The notes under the pieces are model-generated. The model did not search any database, was not told where the DNA came from, and worked only from the letters and a program-made list of their open reading frames with translations. Below, piece by piece: positions 35,076-47,290 of a stretch of DNA of 64,000 nt. The translations under genes and the position numbers were made by a program. This DNA is from Okapia johnstoni (taxonomy: Eukaryota; Chordata; Mammalia; Artiodactyla; Giraffidae): positions 24,821,501 to 24,885,500 of the forward strand of contig CM044306.1 of the NCBI GenBank assembly GCA_024291935.2, given 5' to 3'. Position 1 is the stretch's first letter, and the number at the start of each line of letters is the position of its first letter.

Positions 35076-35807
35076 GGAGCCCTGCTCACCTGCCTACCAC
35101 TTTCTAAGAAGCTGTCTGGCTCCCCTTCCCCATTCTGCACCCCTAGGACCTTAGACCGCACACCCCCGGGGCGGGGACTGGTGTCTAGCAGCAGCTTGCC
35201 TCCGGCTTCAGCAGGCTCCAGGCCTCAGGCCTGGCCATTCCTAGCCCATCTTAGAAGTCCTTTCTTTTTTGTTTGCCGCCTCCTCTGAGAACCCTGCCTA
35301 GATTGACATGGCTTTGGCTCTCCAGGCTGGAAGGGACTTTAAACTCCCATGTGACTCAACGCCCACCTCCCCACTTACTGCCTGGATTGAGCCACCTACA
35401 GAAGGTAGTCAATGGTGGGGGAGGGAGGCGAAGCCTCAGGCCAGACAGCCGACAACAACCGCGGAGGAGGGTGCTTGCTGCACACAGGCAGGGCTGCAGG
35501 AGGGAAGGCCTCAGGGAGTCGGAGGGAGACAGCAATCTCCCCTCTCCAGCCAGCCTGCCCCCCTGCTGCCTGACCCTTGCACAACTCCCCGCACAGTGCA
35601 CTGTGGGAACAAGTGGGTCAGGGAATGAGCTTCCGGAAAGAGGAGCCAGGAGTGAGCTGACCCATGTAGGAACAGGGGTGCCCTCAAGTCAGGACAGCTG
35701 CTGCCTAAGCTCTGAGCACACAGTGCTTCTCTCTCCAACCCTCATTCATCTTCCACTCATCTTGATCCAGTTGGAGAGTTTCCTTTGGATTCCCATGTTT
35801 GTGTTCT

Positions 35808-35938
35808 TTTAAAAAAATATTTAGTTTTCTGGCTGCATGGGGTCTTAGTTGTGGCATGTGGGATCTAGTTCCCCGACCAGGGATCAAACCCGGGTCCCCT
35901 TCCTCCAGAGACTTAGCCACTGGACCACCAGGGAAGGC
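35808..35938 (-). repeat. CHR-type tRNA-Glu SINE
   Basis: Antisense: tail TTTTAAAAAAATATTT, CAGGGATCAAACCCGGGTCC (B box), ending ACCACCAGGGAAGG. Near-matching flanks TTGTGTTCTTTT and TTGAGTTCTTTA may be target-site duplications. Confidence 0.88.
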
Positions 35939-36662
35939 CTGTCATCTTTGAGTTCTTTAAATGGGTTTCGGTTTTCTCTGAGACCAGGGGCTCTTTGGGG
36001 GCAAGGTTGTGCCTTTCCCCTGAATCTGAGTGCTCCTTGAGGGCAGGGTTGGTCTCTGTCAATTTGGGTTCACAGAGGGGCAGAGATTGGAGTCCAGCCA
36101 TGGCTTGGTCTTGGCTCTGCATGTGTTGCGTCCCAGGAGTGCTACCCTGAGTCCAGGAAGGCGCCTGGCGCACGTCGGAGGGCCCTCTGAACAAACATCA
36201 GCTGGGGGTGGAGGACTCAGGAAGCCACCTCCAGCCACCAGACCGTGACCTCAGCTGGGCCGCCCTGTGCTGCTCTCCGGATCTGACTCAGTCCTTTCCC
36301 AAGGCTGCTGGGCGTCCATTCCCAGGGTCAACCCCCAGGAGGCCACCAGATGCCACAGGCCCCACCCAGAAGAGGCCACTGCCCCCCGCCACGTTGGGCA
36401 ACCAGGGGCTCCAGCAGGGTTTGGGGGAGAGCAGAGGTCAAAGGTCACCTGCTGAATCACTTGCTGCACCACCTGTGTGCCTCCTTTCCCTCTTTGCTCA
36501 GTTTCTCCAGATATGAGATTTTTGTCTGGGTGTCAATGTGGGCCCTGGTCAGGAGCCACCCTCCTCACAGAGCCCCTGACCCTGAGGCATACCCACACTG
36601 GCTGGGGACAAAGGGACCCCCAAAGGGCAAATGAGGCAGTTCCTTCATGATAGCCACTCCCT

Positions 36663-36789
36663 TGTGTGTGTGTTAGTCACTCAGTCGTGTCCGACTTTTT
36701 GCGACCCCATGGACTGTAGCCCTCCAGGCTCTTTTGTCCATGGGATTCTCCAGGCAAGAATACTGGAGTGGGTTGCCATTTCCTCCTCC
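36663..36789 (-). repeat. Bov-A SINE fragment
   Basis: GTTAGTCACTCAGTCGTGTC, ACCCCATGGACTGTAGCCCT, ending at CCATTTCCTCCTCCA. Confidence 0.92.
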
Positions 36790-37004
36790 AAGTCACTCCA
36801 CTGGGGTCTCCCAAAATCTTTCCTAGGACTTTTTTCATTATGAGACGATACATGAAAGCAGCACCTCTGGAATATTCCCTGGGACATGTGTGCAGATGCA
36901 TAGAGGTGTCCGGGGGCTATAGGGCATTGAGATCCTAGAGGGGAAGGATGAAAAATTGCCCTGACTGATCTTAGCACTCACCCCCTCAGCCAAAGGGATC
37001 TTTA

Positions 37005-37560
37005 TCCATGCAGATCAGAGAGAGTCCTTCCCCTGCTTCAAGCCCTACAAGGGCCTTCCACCTTGTTCAAAATAATATGACAACTCCACAAGGCCCCACC
37101 CCAGCCAGGCCCCTCTCACCTCTGAACTTCATCTTCCTCTTTCCCCTCCTTCATTTCACACAAGCACCCCAGCCCTCTCGCTGTTTCTCAAACAGAAACA
37201 CTTACCTCAGCTTTACCTCCTACCCCGCCCCAGAGCCCTTGTGTTGGCTGTTCCTTCCAACTAGAATGCTCTTCCCTTCACCTTTATTTTTGTCATTCAG
37301 AGCTCACAAGTCCTCTTCCTAGAGGCCTTCCTAGGTGGCCACCATCTAAAATAGTGTCCCTGTGTCTCCTGGCAGCCCCATCCCTTTGTCTCCACACCTC
37401 GGCTTTATTCTTCCTCGCAGCATAATTACTAGCTAAAATGAGTTTCTAGTATCTTGGTTACCGTCTATCTCCCCCACTAGAATGTAAGTTTTCTGAGGAT
37501 GGCAATGTCCTTAACACCTGGTGTAGTGGGCACTCAAGAGATTTCTATTGAAGGAGATGA
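37005..37560 (+). repeat. L2 LINE 3' portion
   Basis: CTTCAAGCCCTACAAGGGCC, then TGTTCCTTCCAACTAGAATG, CCCCCACTAGAATGTAAGTT and TGGGCACTCAAGAGATTTCT: a long, well-ordered L2 3' end. Confidence 0.75.
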
Positions 37561-38299
37561 GTGACCTGGGGGAGAAAGACACAGAGAGCTAACCCAAGTG
37601 CTGGCGGGGTCAGTACAAGCAAGGCCCTGGTAGAGGAGGGAGTTGGTCCTTTGGCTCCCAGGCTCCAAGGGCTGAGGGAGGAGGGGGAGGGGAGAAGGGG
37701 CCAAGGAGCTGCCAGTGAGTGCCTTCCTGGAATGACTCCCAGACCCCACTCTAAGGGCCAGTGGGGAGACCAAGGAAAGAGGTAACACAGTCACCATTCC
37801 CAGGGCATCACCAGTCTGGAGGGGACAGAAAAGAATTCTTATAAAATCCTTAAGGTCAGGCCTCTGCTGTGAGCTCAAGCCGGGCTCCAAAGCTGGGGCT
37901 TTTCTGCTTGACCCAATGTGTCAGGCTCAGGGTGTTCTAAACCTGACTTCTCATTCTTTCTGCAACTTGCTGTGGCTTCCTCAGTTCTGTCAACAACCTC
38001 CTGCTCCTCCTGGGCCAGGAGGCCCAAACACCCAGAGTCACCTCCGACTGCTCCCTCTCACCCCGGGCCCTCCAGACTCCTCCTCTATATGTGGTAACCA
38101 GAGACCAGTGGTCCCATGTCCTCCTCTACATCCCCTAAGCAAATGGAAAATCAGTCTGCCAAGGCAACTCTATCTACCTTGGCCCCAAACATTCCCAGTC
38201 TATAAAACAAACTCCACCAAGAGCTTGATGAGGGCAAGGAGAGGAAGAAGGACCCTGCCCCATACTGACCCCCATCCTTTTTGGGGGCAACTGGGCTTA

Positions 38300-38525
38300 G
38301 CCAGGAAGTGCATGGACTCTGCAGTTAGCCAGCTTAGTTGCTTTATTTCTCCTTAATTCTATGACCTTGAGGGGGTTACTTAACTTGTCCAAGTCTCCAT
38401 TTCCCTGTCTATAAAGTGGGGTATCAATGTGTATCTCACCAGGTTGCTTGGGGATTAAGTAGGAAAACAGACAATAAGCACTTAGCCACAATCTGGAATA
38501 CAGTTGATGCTTAGTAAATGGGCAG
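38300..38525 (+). repeat. MIR SINE, near complete
   Basis: GCATGGACTCTGCAGTTAGC, TATGACCTTGAGGGGGTTAC, CCTGTCTATAAAGTGGGG and GATGCTTAGTAAATG. Confidence 0.85.
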
Positions 38526-38544
38526 CCCACCCCTTCCCTTCTAA

Positions 38545-38850
38545 CCTTCCTCCCTATTCAGACTCCCCTGCCTTGGCTCCCTGTTTCTTACTATGTTTGA
38601 TCTAAGTCCCTCTACATACCTTAGGAGTTGGCTTTTAAGGGTCTCCAGCTTCTGGCATGATCTTCTTAATTCAGTCTTCACTCCCAACATTTCCCACACT
38701 TTCTCTTTACTCCTGTGTCCCCGCTGAGTACATCATGGTCATCTTTCTGTTATGCCCTCTGTCTGCTGACTTACCCTGCAGGGCCTCCTTCTCCAGAAGG
38801 TCCCTCGAACCACTCCTGCCTTAACCATTCTCTGTCTCCTGCACAATCCT
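38545..38850 (+). repeat. L2 LINE relic
   Basis: CTGCCTTGGCTCCCTGTTTC, then GCTTCTGGCATGATCTTC and GGGCCTCCTTCTCCAGAAGG. Confidence 0.6.
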
Positions 38851-39149
38851 GCTCTTCATTTGGTCTCGTGATAGCTGCACTGTCAGAGTGGTTGGACGCT
38901 CCATGTATATGGATGTCAGCTGCCCATTCTGGCTAGAAAATGTTTCCAGGTGGGCAGAGAACCTTTTCTGGATCTCTCCCTGACCGAGCATGCTATGGTG
39001 CTAACCATATAGTAAGCTCTCAGCTTATGCCTGTCTTTTGATTTGTTACAAAGCCATAAATAAGGCAAATCAGTGTATAAAGCAAACTGAGGCACTGGGA
39101 ATGATGCTTGGAAAAGTGAAGGTGCTGAGTTTCTCACCAGGGACAGGAA

Positions 39150-39305
39150 GTAGGCTCAGGACTTTATGTGTTACCTCTTCATTCTTACCACCCTGGGAGG
39201 TAGTATTAGTCCTATTTTACAGGCGGGAAGACTGAGGTTCAAAGAGGTTTGGTGACTTGACCAGGGTCACCTGGCAAGAAATTGACAGGGGCAGGACTCG
39301 ATTGG
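39150..39305 (-). repeat. MIR SINE relic
   Basis: TCCTATTTTACAGGCGGGAA, then GAGGTTTGGTGACTTGACCA and GGTCACCTGGCAAGAAATTG. Confidence 0.8.
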
Positions 39306-40009
39306 AGGCTGAGGAGGGTATTTTCTGGGGGAGGAAATTCCAGAATGGGGAGGGTAGCCTGTTTAAAGGCTCCGGAGGGGAAGTCTGAGGTGACTCTGTA
39401 GAGGGAGACAGTAGGCAGATGGGTTGGAGGGGACAAGGGTACCTAGGGGAAGGCCCTGGTTTGCTTCTGGAAGAGGCGGGTCTGAAACTTCTGAGAGATA
39501 AGAGAAAGATACAGCAAGACCCTCCTGAAAAACTGGCTGAAGCTCCAGAATCTTCCTAATCAGAAAAAGCCACAGCTAATCCCCTGAATTCTTGCTAGCT
39601 AACATTCTCAGCCTCCTGTCCCCAGAGCTTAGGGACAGAGATGGCATCTTTGTCCTCCTCCCCTGAGAAGTAGGGAGGTCAGGCAGGTTGAGAGTGATGT
39701 CACCAGTGACCTCAGGTTTCTCACCCATCTTCCCAAAGCCATCCAAATGGCTTGCCCAAAGCGCTCATATCACAGTCCCTGCTGCTGTTACCCTGGCACT
39801 CGTCCCTGATGTGGCCTCTGCAGAGTCTTACCTACACCCAGATCTCACTGGAGTGCTGGGCTTAAATACCCTGGTTTCCAGTACCTGGCAAGAGACCCTC
39901 ACAGTCCCCAGCTCCCCATTGGCCAAGCCCTCCATGCAGGCAGCCAGGCCCAGCTGGAATAACACAGCTTCCTTCCCTCCCTCCCTCCCACGAGCACCAG
40001 ACTATTTAC
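39306..40009. other. Intergenic, no gene recognised
   Basis: Unique. 39550-39605 contains AATCAGAAAAAGCC and CTAATCCCCTGAATTC. Nothing assignable. Confidence 0.4.
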
Positions 40010-40175
40010 AACTCACCAGGGCCTTCACACCCATGAGCTCACTGGCACCTTCCCCACAGCCACCCTGGGAGCCCAGCAGGGCAGGGGCCATTAGCCCCAT
40101 TTTGCAGATGGAGAAACTGAGGCTAAACACCTTGCCCAGTGACTCCCCTAAAGCCCAGCCCCTTGACTTAGTCTG
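40010..40175 (-). repeat. MIR SINE relic
   Basis: CCCATTTTGCAGATGGAGAA, then TGAGGCTAAACACCTTGCCC. Confidence 0.8.
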
Positions 40176-40569
40176 AAGCTCATCTCAATTCCTCCAGGAG
40201 GGTGGCCCAAATACCTCTAACTCTGAAGTGGGGGAGTTTCAGGCCAGGGTCAGGAGAGCAGGAATGAAGGGAAGTTTTCATCACTGGCTGGTAAGAGCCT
40301 GGCAGGGGCATGTGGGGGCAGGATGGTCTGCAGCCTGGGCAAGTTGGCTGGGAGTAAGGTTGGGGTCTCAGCTCCCCAAGCTAGAGCTGGGGAAAGTATG
40401 GTGAGGGACGGCCTCTGAACTCCCTCCTGGGCAACCAAACACTCTATGCTGGCTGCAGCCGGAGGGACACCAGGTAGACGCCAACAAGGACTTCCTATCC
40501 ACAGATTCTCTGTTCAAGTAGAGTTCCTCTGCCACATGGACTAGGCCCAGCTCGAGTCCCCTCCCCTGC

Positions 40570-40800
40570 TCCCCACCATGTCACATGAGGGTTATGCCAC
40601 TTCAGCCTCCTCCTGCTCACCTCACCTCCTATATTCGTTCCACCCCAGTTCTCCCACTGTCCGGTCCCCGGGACGCAGTCTCCCTCCCAGCCTGCATCAA
40701 TTCCCTCAGCCCTTTCCAGAAGCCTTCTCTGATTCCACCTCAGACTCAGAACATGACTCTCCTCCTGGCCCAGGGAGTGACGGTTTGAATCCTCCTTGTC
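40570..40800 (+). repeat. L2 LINE relic
   Basis: TCCTCCTGCTCACCTCACCT, then CCAGAAGCCTTCTCTGATTC. Diverged. Confidence 0.4.
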
Positions 40801-40936
40801 CGTCTTCTCAGAGCCTGTGTATTGGCGGGCTCCGACTCCCGGTGAAGACTCCCGGGACTCCGAGACAGCGACCGTGTCTCTCCCATCAAACCGTGCGGGC
40901 CTCTAGCTCCGCCTCCTTCAGCCTGGGCAGCCTCTG

Positions 40937-40950
40937 CCCATAGGGGGCGC
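40937..40950 (+). promoter_or_regulatory. CTCF-like motif
   Basis: CCCATAGGGGGCGC fits the CTCF core at about 12 of 14 positions, including the AGGGGGCGC half. Confidence 0.35.
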
Positions 40951-41564
40951 CCAAACAGTGCTGCTGAGGCGAGCCACACCGGCTGCTGCTTCAACTGGAC
41001 CAAGCATGGATTACCTGTGGTGACTCCGATTCCCCGGGAGATGCCACAGGCCCCTCCAAAGCTCCAACTTTCTTTTTAATCGACCTTGGCAAAGGGAAGG
41101 GAGAACTTTTAGATAAGGAGAGAGGCCACTTATTTGAGGTAGGAGACTGGGCGCTAGTCAATGGCTGTGAAAGAAGACTCCTTGGCCTTGCAGGTTTGGG
41201 GAGGGTGAATGGCTTGAGGTGCTCACACAGCCCAGAATGGACCCCGATGTCCCCACCCCCCGGCCCTGCTCTGAAAGTCCCCAGGCTAGTGGGCAGAGGC
41301 CCCAGCCAAGCAACCCCTATTTCCTTCCCCAAGTCTCTTGGAAAGAGTGGTGAGTCAGTTGTGGCCATGAACTCACCCTAGGCAGTACAAATAGGAAAAC
41401 AAACAGGCCCCTCTCCAGGCAGAGGATAGGGTGAGGGGAAATGGGTTTTCCCCCGCTGACAGAAAGGACAGCCATCTTTTAAGTCCTCAGGAGTGTGACT
41501 GGCGTCCTATGGCCCCTAGAAACAACCACATCAAAGCTGCTCAAGGAAGGTAGTTTGAGGGGCA

Positions 41565-42005
41565 TGCTGTTTCACACACAGTCACACATAGTGACACGCT
41601 GAGTCCCTGAGGGACACACAGTGACACACAGTCGAGGGCATGTAACCCACCAGGCATAAACACTCAGCATCATGCAGCCAGACTAGAAGGCACACTCGAA
41701 TAACATCACAGAGTCCTACACAGTCATGTACACCCGTGACAGCTGTCTCCTCTGCACAGACAGCCATGTACACACACTGACGCCCAGCGCTCTAGAGCCG
41801 GCCTCTGAGAGGCATACACAATATCACACAGGCAATGCCCATTTCTACCCACATAGTCACACAAACACACAGCCACACCATGGTCACATGCAGCCCACAA
41901 CCACACAGCACACAATGCGCAGAGCCACGCCCAAGCCACGAAGAGTCACACACACGCAGTCTCAGTTACACACAAGTCACATGCTCACATTCCCACATTG
42001 CAAAC
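41565..42005. repeat. Degenerate CA-rich repeat block
   Basis: Recurring CACACAGTCACAC-type words (41575, 41620, 41860, 41880, 41940), heavily mutated. It looks like a decayed CA/GTCACA minisatellite. Confidence 0.6.
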
Positions 42006-42589
42006 ACCATCATGGAGACCCACTCTGCTCATGGACCCTCTGCGATTGAGACCTGGTGGGAGTTGGCCCCTGCTATGGGAATGGGAGTGTCCAACTCACA
42101 GCTACCAGCTTAACCCCTCTCTTGGCTGTACCTCCCTGGCCATCCTCTTTTCTGAGTGCCCACTGTTTTCATTCTTCAGGCTTTGCTGAGTCTCCACACC
42201 CATAGCCACCGAGGGGAGGGGCATGTAGCTTCGGAGATGCTGATGGTCCAATCAGCATTAAACCTCATCCATTTATTCCACACACCATCATTCAGCCTGT
42301 GTGCCAGGTGCTGTGCTGGGTGCTGGTGAAGAGGGAGGTTATTGTAAATCAGACCAAAACTGCCCACCAGTGTAATGGCTATTTCCAAATGTGTGCTTGT
42401 ATGACCCTCTATGGACCTAGTCCCAAACACCAATTTGCTCCCACGCATTGACCTTAGGGAGGCCCCAAGCAAGTTCAAGACTGTTCAGTCTCATTCTTCT
42501 CAGTGGCCATTTCCAGGAGGGTGTATGGTGCTCTTGTAATTGTATCCACAACCTCTGAGGATAGTGTCAGGGACATACTCAGGAAAGAC

Positions 42590-42775
42590 TTCTGTGTCAA
42601 CTCCCCCCTAATTCACAAGGAGTGAACTTTGACAGGCAGCTTGGGTGGAAAACATCCTGTACGAGGGGCCATAGAACCAGGCTTTCGTCCAGCTCCAGTA
42701 TGTCATCTTGGTCCAGTCAAGTCCCTTCTAGGGGTGAGCGTCTCCATGTGTAACACAAGGGAGCTGGGCCAAAGC
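42590..42775 (+). repeat. MIR SINE relic (diverged)
   Basis: AGAACCAGGCTTTCGTCCAG, then TCTTGGTCCAGTCAAGTCCC. Confidence 0.45.
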
Positions 42776-43534
42776 AGCTTTTCATGGTGGGCAGTGGGGA
42801 AGGAATTATTTTATTAATATAAATATTTCTAGGTCCAGTCCAGACCTTCTTGATTCCAGAATTGAAGACCCACTGGCTCTGGGGACCTCCTAGTGCTTTC
42901 CAGCTCTAAGAACTATGAAACGTTGAGGAGCAGCAGTGCTAGAGGCCAAGAACCACTTCAGAGACTGCCAAAGGCCTCTGCCAGCCTGGTGTACCCAGCA
43001 AGCAGGAGCAACAGTCACCCTTCCAGGGTAGCCACGGCATCTGGCTGGTTTAGAGGCTTGGGCCAGTGAAGGGCTTGTGGTTAGGGAAGGTGACAGCCAA
43101 AACAGAACTTTGGGACCCTGTGCTTGGCTGATGGTGGGCTTCCAGGGTGGTCTGGGGACTCTTGGTACCTTTTCCAGGGATAATGATCCCGTGGTTTTGT
43201 AGCAGTAGGTCCCAACCCCAGGCCTGAGGGCTCGCCTAAGTGCAGGGGCAGCAGGCAGGGCAAGGTAGGAAAAGTCCATGGGACAGTTTCAAGTACCTGG
43301 GGACTCTAAATTGGGGTTCTGTTTATTTTGAACCCAGTTTCCCCCACTGAGTCAACCTACTTCCAGGTTTCTACTCAGATCTTCTCCTGATGCTCATAGA
43401 AGAATCATATGCTGTCAAATTGGAGGGACATTTGTGGGGACCTGCCCCATTTCTCCAGCCTCTGGTGCAGCCCCTCAAGTATATACGTCATCAAAAAGCT
43501 GCATCATTAGCATTCCATGTGCTCGGCTACACTC

Positions 43535-43740
43535 AGCTAGTCACATACAAGGTGTCATTTGTTCCTTACAACAATTTTAATGGTTTGTATTACTAACTCC
43601 ATTTTACAGCTGAGAAAAATGAGGCTCAGAAATTCTAAACCAGCTCTCCAAGTAGCAGAACTAAGATTCAAACCTACTGCCACCTGCTCTGGAACCCAGG
43701 TTTTCAGTCACATCTTACAGTGCTATCCCCCAGATTCTGC
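43535..43740 (-). repeat. MIR SINE relic
   Basis: CTCCATTTTACAGCTGAGAA, then AATGAGGCTCAGAAATTC and AACTAAGATTCAAACCTACT. Confidence 0.8.
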
Positions 43741-44184
43741 CTGATGCCTCCAACCGTGGGAACTCTCAAATACTTATTGAGGATAGACTGCCCACACATA
43801 GGTTAGAGGAAGCAAAACTCAAAGAGAGGTAAAACTGTTCCCCAGAATGCCTTATTCCAACAGAAGAAACAAGATCTGAGAATCTCACCACACAAGGCAG
43901 AGGGATTTGGTGCCTAAGACAGAGGTGGAGAATGTGTTACTTCTGGAATGCTCTAATTATTTAAAATGTCTTCCTTATATTGAACCTAAATATACATTCC
44001 TCCAACTTCCATTTGGTTCTCAGTATTCTGCCCTCAAAAATCACACAGAATCAGCCTGAAGCCTTTCACACTTTCACAGACAGTTCTTACAGCTCACTGC
44101 CCATTTTCTGTGGGACTGGTTATCTTAATTCTCTTTAAGTCTTGACTCCCATCAACTCTGGTTCTGGAAAAACCCAGAGAGCCT

Positions 44185-44350
44185 CAATGTCAGGATGCAA
44201 GGATTCCAATCCCAGTCCTTTCATGTACTGGTTGTGCAATGTTGGGCATGGCCCTGGGCTGCTCTGAGCATTGGTTTCTTCATCTGTGAAATGGGGATGG
44301 CAATACTTGCCCCACCTGACCAGATGATGAGGATTAGCTGAGATCCTCAG
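44185..44350 (+). repeat. MIR SINE relic
   Basis: GGATTCCAATCCCAGTCCTT, CTTCATCTGTGAAATGGGGA and GATGAGGATTAGCTGAGATC. Confidence 0.8.
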
Positions 44351-44704
44351 TGGGAAAGAGTTCCAACGCTACCAAGGGACAGACCCTCACCTGCATCCCT
44401 GTACTTATGAGCAGCTGAGGGTGACTCCTGGATTAGCTGGAGACGAAATGTCTCCCTGCACATCTGGGTATGCAGGGCACAGTGCCGGATGCCATGAGGA
44501 CGAGGAGCTGGGGAAGGCAGGGTCTCTGCCCTACAGGAGCTTTTGGTCCTGGGATTGAAATCTTCAGTCATCACCGAGTTCTCTGGGAACATAAGCTTTA
44601 TAATCAGGTTGGCTCTGATACCTTCCAGAAAGATTAAGTGATGGGGACAGGCACATGCCAGTGGGTGAGCTAAAGGAACCAACAGAAAGAGGAAGGGGAG
44701 TTAA

Positions 44705-44890
44705 CATATGTGAAACATCTATGTACCAGGGTAATTTGCTCAACTTCACAACATTATAAAGGTGAAATTATTATTATGTTCATTTCACAGGCGAAGAAAC
44801 TGAGGCACAGGGAAGTTTTATTTGCCCAGGTCAATAAACTGTGCTTTCCTGGCTAAGCCGTGAAAAGGACCAGAATCTAGGCAGATGCTG
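44705..44890 (-). repeat. MIR SINE relic
   Basis: ATTATTATGTTCATTTCACA, then GCGAAGAAACTGAGGCACAG. Confidence 0.8.
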
Positions 44891-45029
44891 CCATTTACAG
44901 CCTCTGCTCTCTGAGGAGCAGTGGCAGAGTAGGGAGGGACAAAGGCATCCTTTGTCACCCTATGGTCTCCTATATCACCCCTGCCCCTGGGATTTCTCAT
45001 TAATGTAACCAGAGGTACACCATTTCACT

Positions 45030-45165
45030 CATCTTCACTTATTGATTCAGTGCCTGGATACTGAGCACTTACTACGTGCCTGTCCCTTTGTTGGATACTG
45101 TGTTCCCTGAAGCAAAAGACCCCATCCCTGCCCTCACGCAGCAACTCCCGGCGACCCGTCCCCTG
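45030..45165 (-). repeat. L2 antisense 3' end
   Basis: CACTTATTGATTCAGTGCC, then ACTGAGCACTTACTACGTGC and CCCATCCCTGCCCTCACGC. Confidence 0.7.
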
Positions 45166-45564
45166 CCTCCTAAGAGCATCTGAGAGGAACAATGCCACTA
45201 GAAGGGTGGTTACAGTACGGGGAAGGCAGGAGGATGTCTTTGAATCTACAGACTGTCGAGTGAGTGAAGCAAGGATCGTGCGTACTGTGATTCCATTCAT
45301 GAAAAGTTCACAAACAGGTGAAAGTAAGCAGATATAGATGATAAAAGTAAGGAAAAGCAGGAAAGTTATTAACACAAAACCTGGAATACCCAAGTGGAGG
45401 AGAGGATTACAGTCCAGAAGGGTCCCTCAGTGGGGTACCTGAGGACCTGGCAGAGTCTTATTTCTTGAGCTAGGTACCGAGTTTATAAATATTCCTTAAC
45501 TCTGTGTGCACATGTGTATTTTAATTCACTCTTCTTTGTATTTTTAATCACCATTTTAATACAT

Positions 45565-45607
45565 GTGCACGTGCTCAGTCATGTCCAACTTTTGTGACCC
45601 TATGGAC
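45565..45607 (-). mobile_element. 43-bp Bov-A SINE fragment with target-site duplications
   Basis: GCTCAGTCATGTCCAACTTT, then GTGACCCTATGGAC. TTAATACAT flanks it at 45556-45564 and 45608-45616, so this is an intact but extremely 5'-truncated insertion. Confidence 0.85.
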
Positions 45608-46236
45608 TTAATACATAGAAATTGCCAAATTCACTATTTGATGGGACTGAGGTTGACCTCCCACTGTGCCCTTCCTAGAGCAGTACCTAGTAAGTGCTTA
45701 AAAAGAAAGTACTGAATTGCAGTGAGTTTTGAAGGAGCTGGAAGTGGAGTGCGTGGTCCAGCCAGATGGAAGGGGTGTGACCTCAGATCTAAAAACAAAA
45801 GCTTACTAACAAGGAATTAGTTCTTCAATGAGAACTTCTTGAAGACCAAGAGGATTTAGGGGAGTCTTTCCCATGACTGGCTGGGTACTTGAGTATCAGG
45901 AGGTCCCCAAATGAAACCTCAGCATCCAGAATCAGCTTCAAAGGTCGTATTACCCTGGTATTGTTCCTCCCCTCTCCCCTCTTGCCACCATTTTGCAAAG
46001 AGGGTTCAGAATAAAGCCTTACTCTGATTAAAACAGTCCCCAATTTCAGCACCCCAGTCTCCTGGGCTTATGATCTTCAGGGCCTGAGCTTAGGGTGATT
46101 CCAGAGCAAGTTCCCCAAGTTTGAGGAAGCCCAGCTGGGGAAGTGGCATTCCAGGCGGCGTGTCAGAGGGTGAGTCAGGATGAGGGTGGCCCTTCTCCTC
46201 CCCTGGCTCTTGGCTCAGGGCCCAGGCTGAGTTACT

Positions 46237-46266
46237 CTCATTTGCATACATCTGCATATATGCAAG
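46237..46266. promoter_or_regulatory. Octamer plus palindromic TGCATATATGCA
   Basis: A perfect ATTTGCAT octamer (46240-46247) lies 5 bp from a 12-bp perfect palindrome TGCATATATGCA (46253-46264). POU-domain factors bind such sequences. Function is untested. Confidence 0.35.
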
Positions 46267-46434
46267 TTTCACCTGTGCACCCTGGCTGGGCCCCAGGGAG
46301 ATACACCTGTGCAGGGGCACGGAGGGAAACCAGAGTGTCTGGCTGCCTGCTGGAGCACTCAAACCTAGAATGTAGGTCCCTCCACTCATCCAAACACCCG
46401 AACCTCTGAATCAAACACTCGGCTTCTCTGCAGG

Positions 46435-46720
46435 CTCCTCTGGTTGCCCAGGCCTGGAAATTCTCTGTCATGCTTGCTTCTACCCTCTTCCTGTACAATC
46501 ACCAGGCCCAGCAGAATCTGTCTCAGAGCAACTTTTCTCACACATCCCCTTCTTTCCATCACCTCTGCCACCAAGCCTCTGGGTCCACCCTCCTCATTTG
46601 ACACACAACCTATTTGCAACAGCCTCCTAACTGGGCTCTCTGCCGCCACTCTTCCCTCACCAGCCTACGTCCCAAGCTGCCCCTGGGAAGCCCCACAGCT
46701 CCCATCCCTGTCCTCTCCTC
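46435..46720 (+). repeat. L2 LINE relic
   Basis: TTGCAACAGCCTCCTAACTG, then GGGCTCTCTGCCGCCACTCT, plus upstream CTCATTTGACACACAACC. Confidence 0.65.
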
Positions 46721-46849
46721 TGCCCACAGCCCCATCCTAAGCTCTTGGTATTGGAGCCCCTCCACAGTGTGGGGCCTCCTGACTCTCAGTGTCAGCTCTT
46801 TCCCTACTTCCTTGCCTCCAATCAAGTGGGTGTAGACTCTACACACATC

Positions 46850-46985
46850 TTTTCTGTGCCTCAGTCTCCTCTTCTGTAAAATGAGAGATAGGATTCCCTT
46901 TCAGGATTGTTTGAAGACGTCAATGAGAAAAATGCACATAAAGCATAAGCCTATAATAAATATCAGCCATTACTGATGTTATAAC
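46850..46985 (+). repeat. MIR SINE relic
   Basis: TGTGCCTCAGTCTCCTCTTC, then GTAAAATGAGAGATAGG. Confidence 0.8.
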
Positions 46986-47094
46986 TTCTCCCACCACCAT
47001 TCCACAGAAGGCATTCATCTCCTGAGGTCCCCTCCTCCTCTCCAACCCTTCCTCTCAACCTCTCTGAGTGGTGCTTCTTCAGGTAAGACAACTC

Positions 47095-47290
47095 CACGGT
47101 GGTTAAGACGATAAGCTGGCCTGTTCTAGCTTGGACAAGTTACTCAGCCTTTTTGTACCTCAATTTCCTCCTCTGTAAAGTGCAGATAAAATGAATACTC
47201 ACCTCATAGAATCTGTGTGATATATAAAATGTAAGGGCTTAGCATAGTGCCTGGAACGCAGAAAACAATAAGTGTTCACTGTTATTACCA
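47095..47290 (+). repeat. MIR SINE relic
   Basis: GACAAGTTACTCAGCC, CTCAATTTCCTCCTCTGTAA and TAGCATAGTGCCTGGAACGC. Confidence 0.85.

Noticed and set aside
34650..35288. 212-codon plus-strand open frame
   Set aside because: Composition is low-complexity Pro/Leu/Ser, no known domain, and it overlaps a likely noncoding block.
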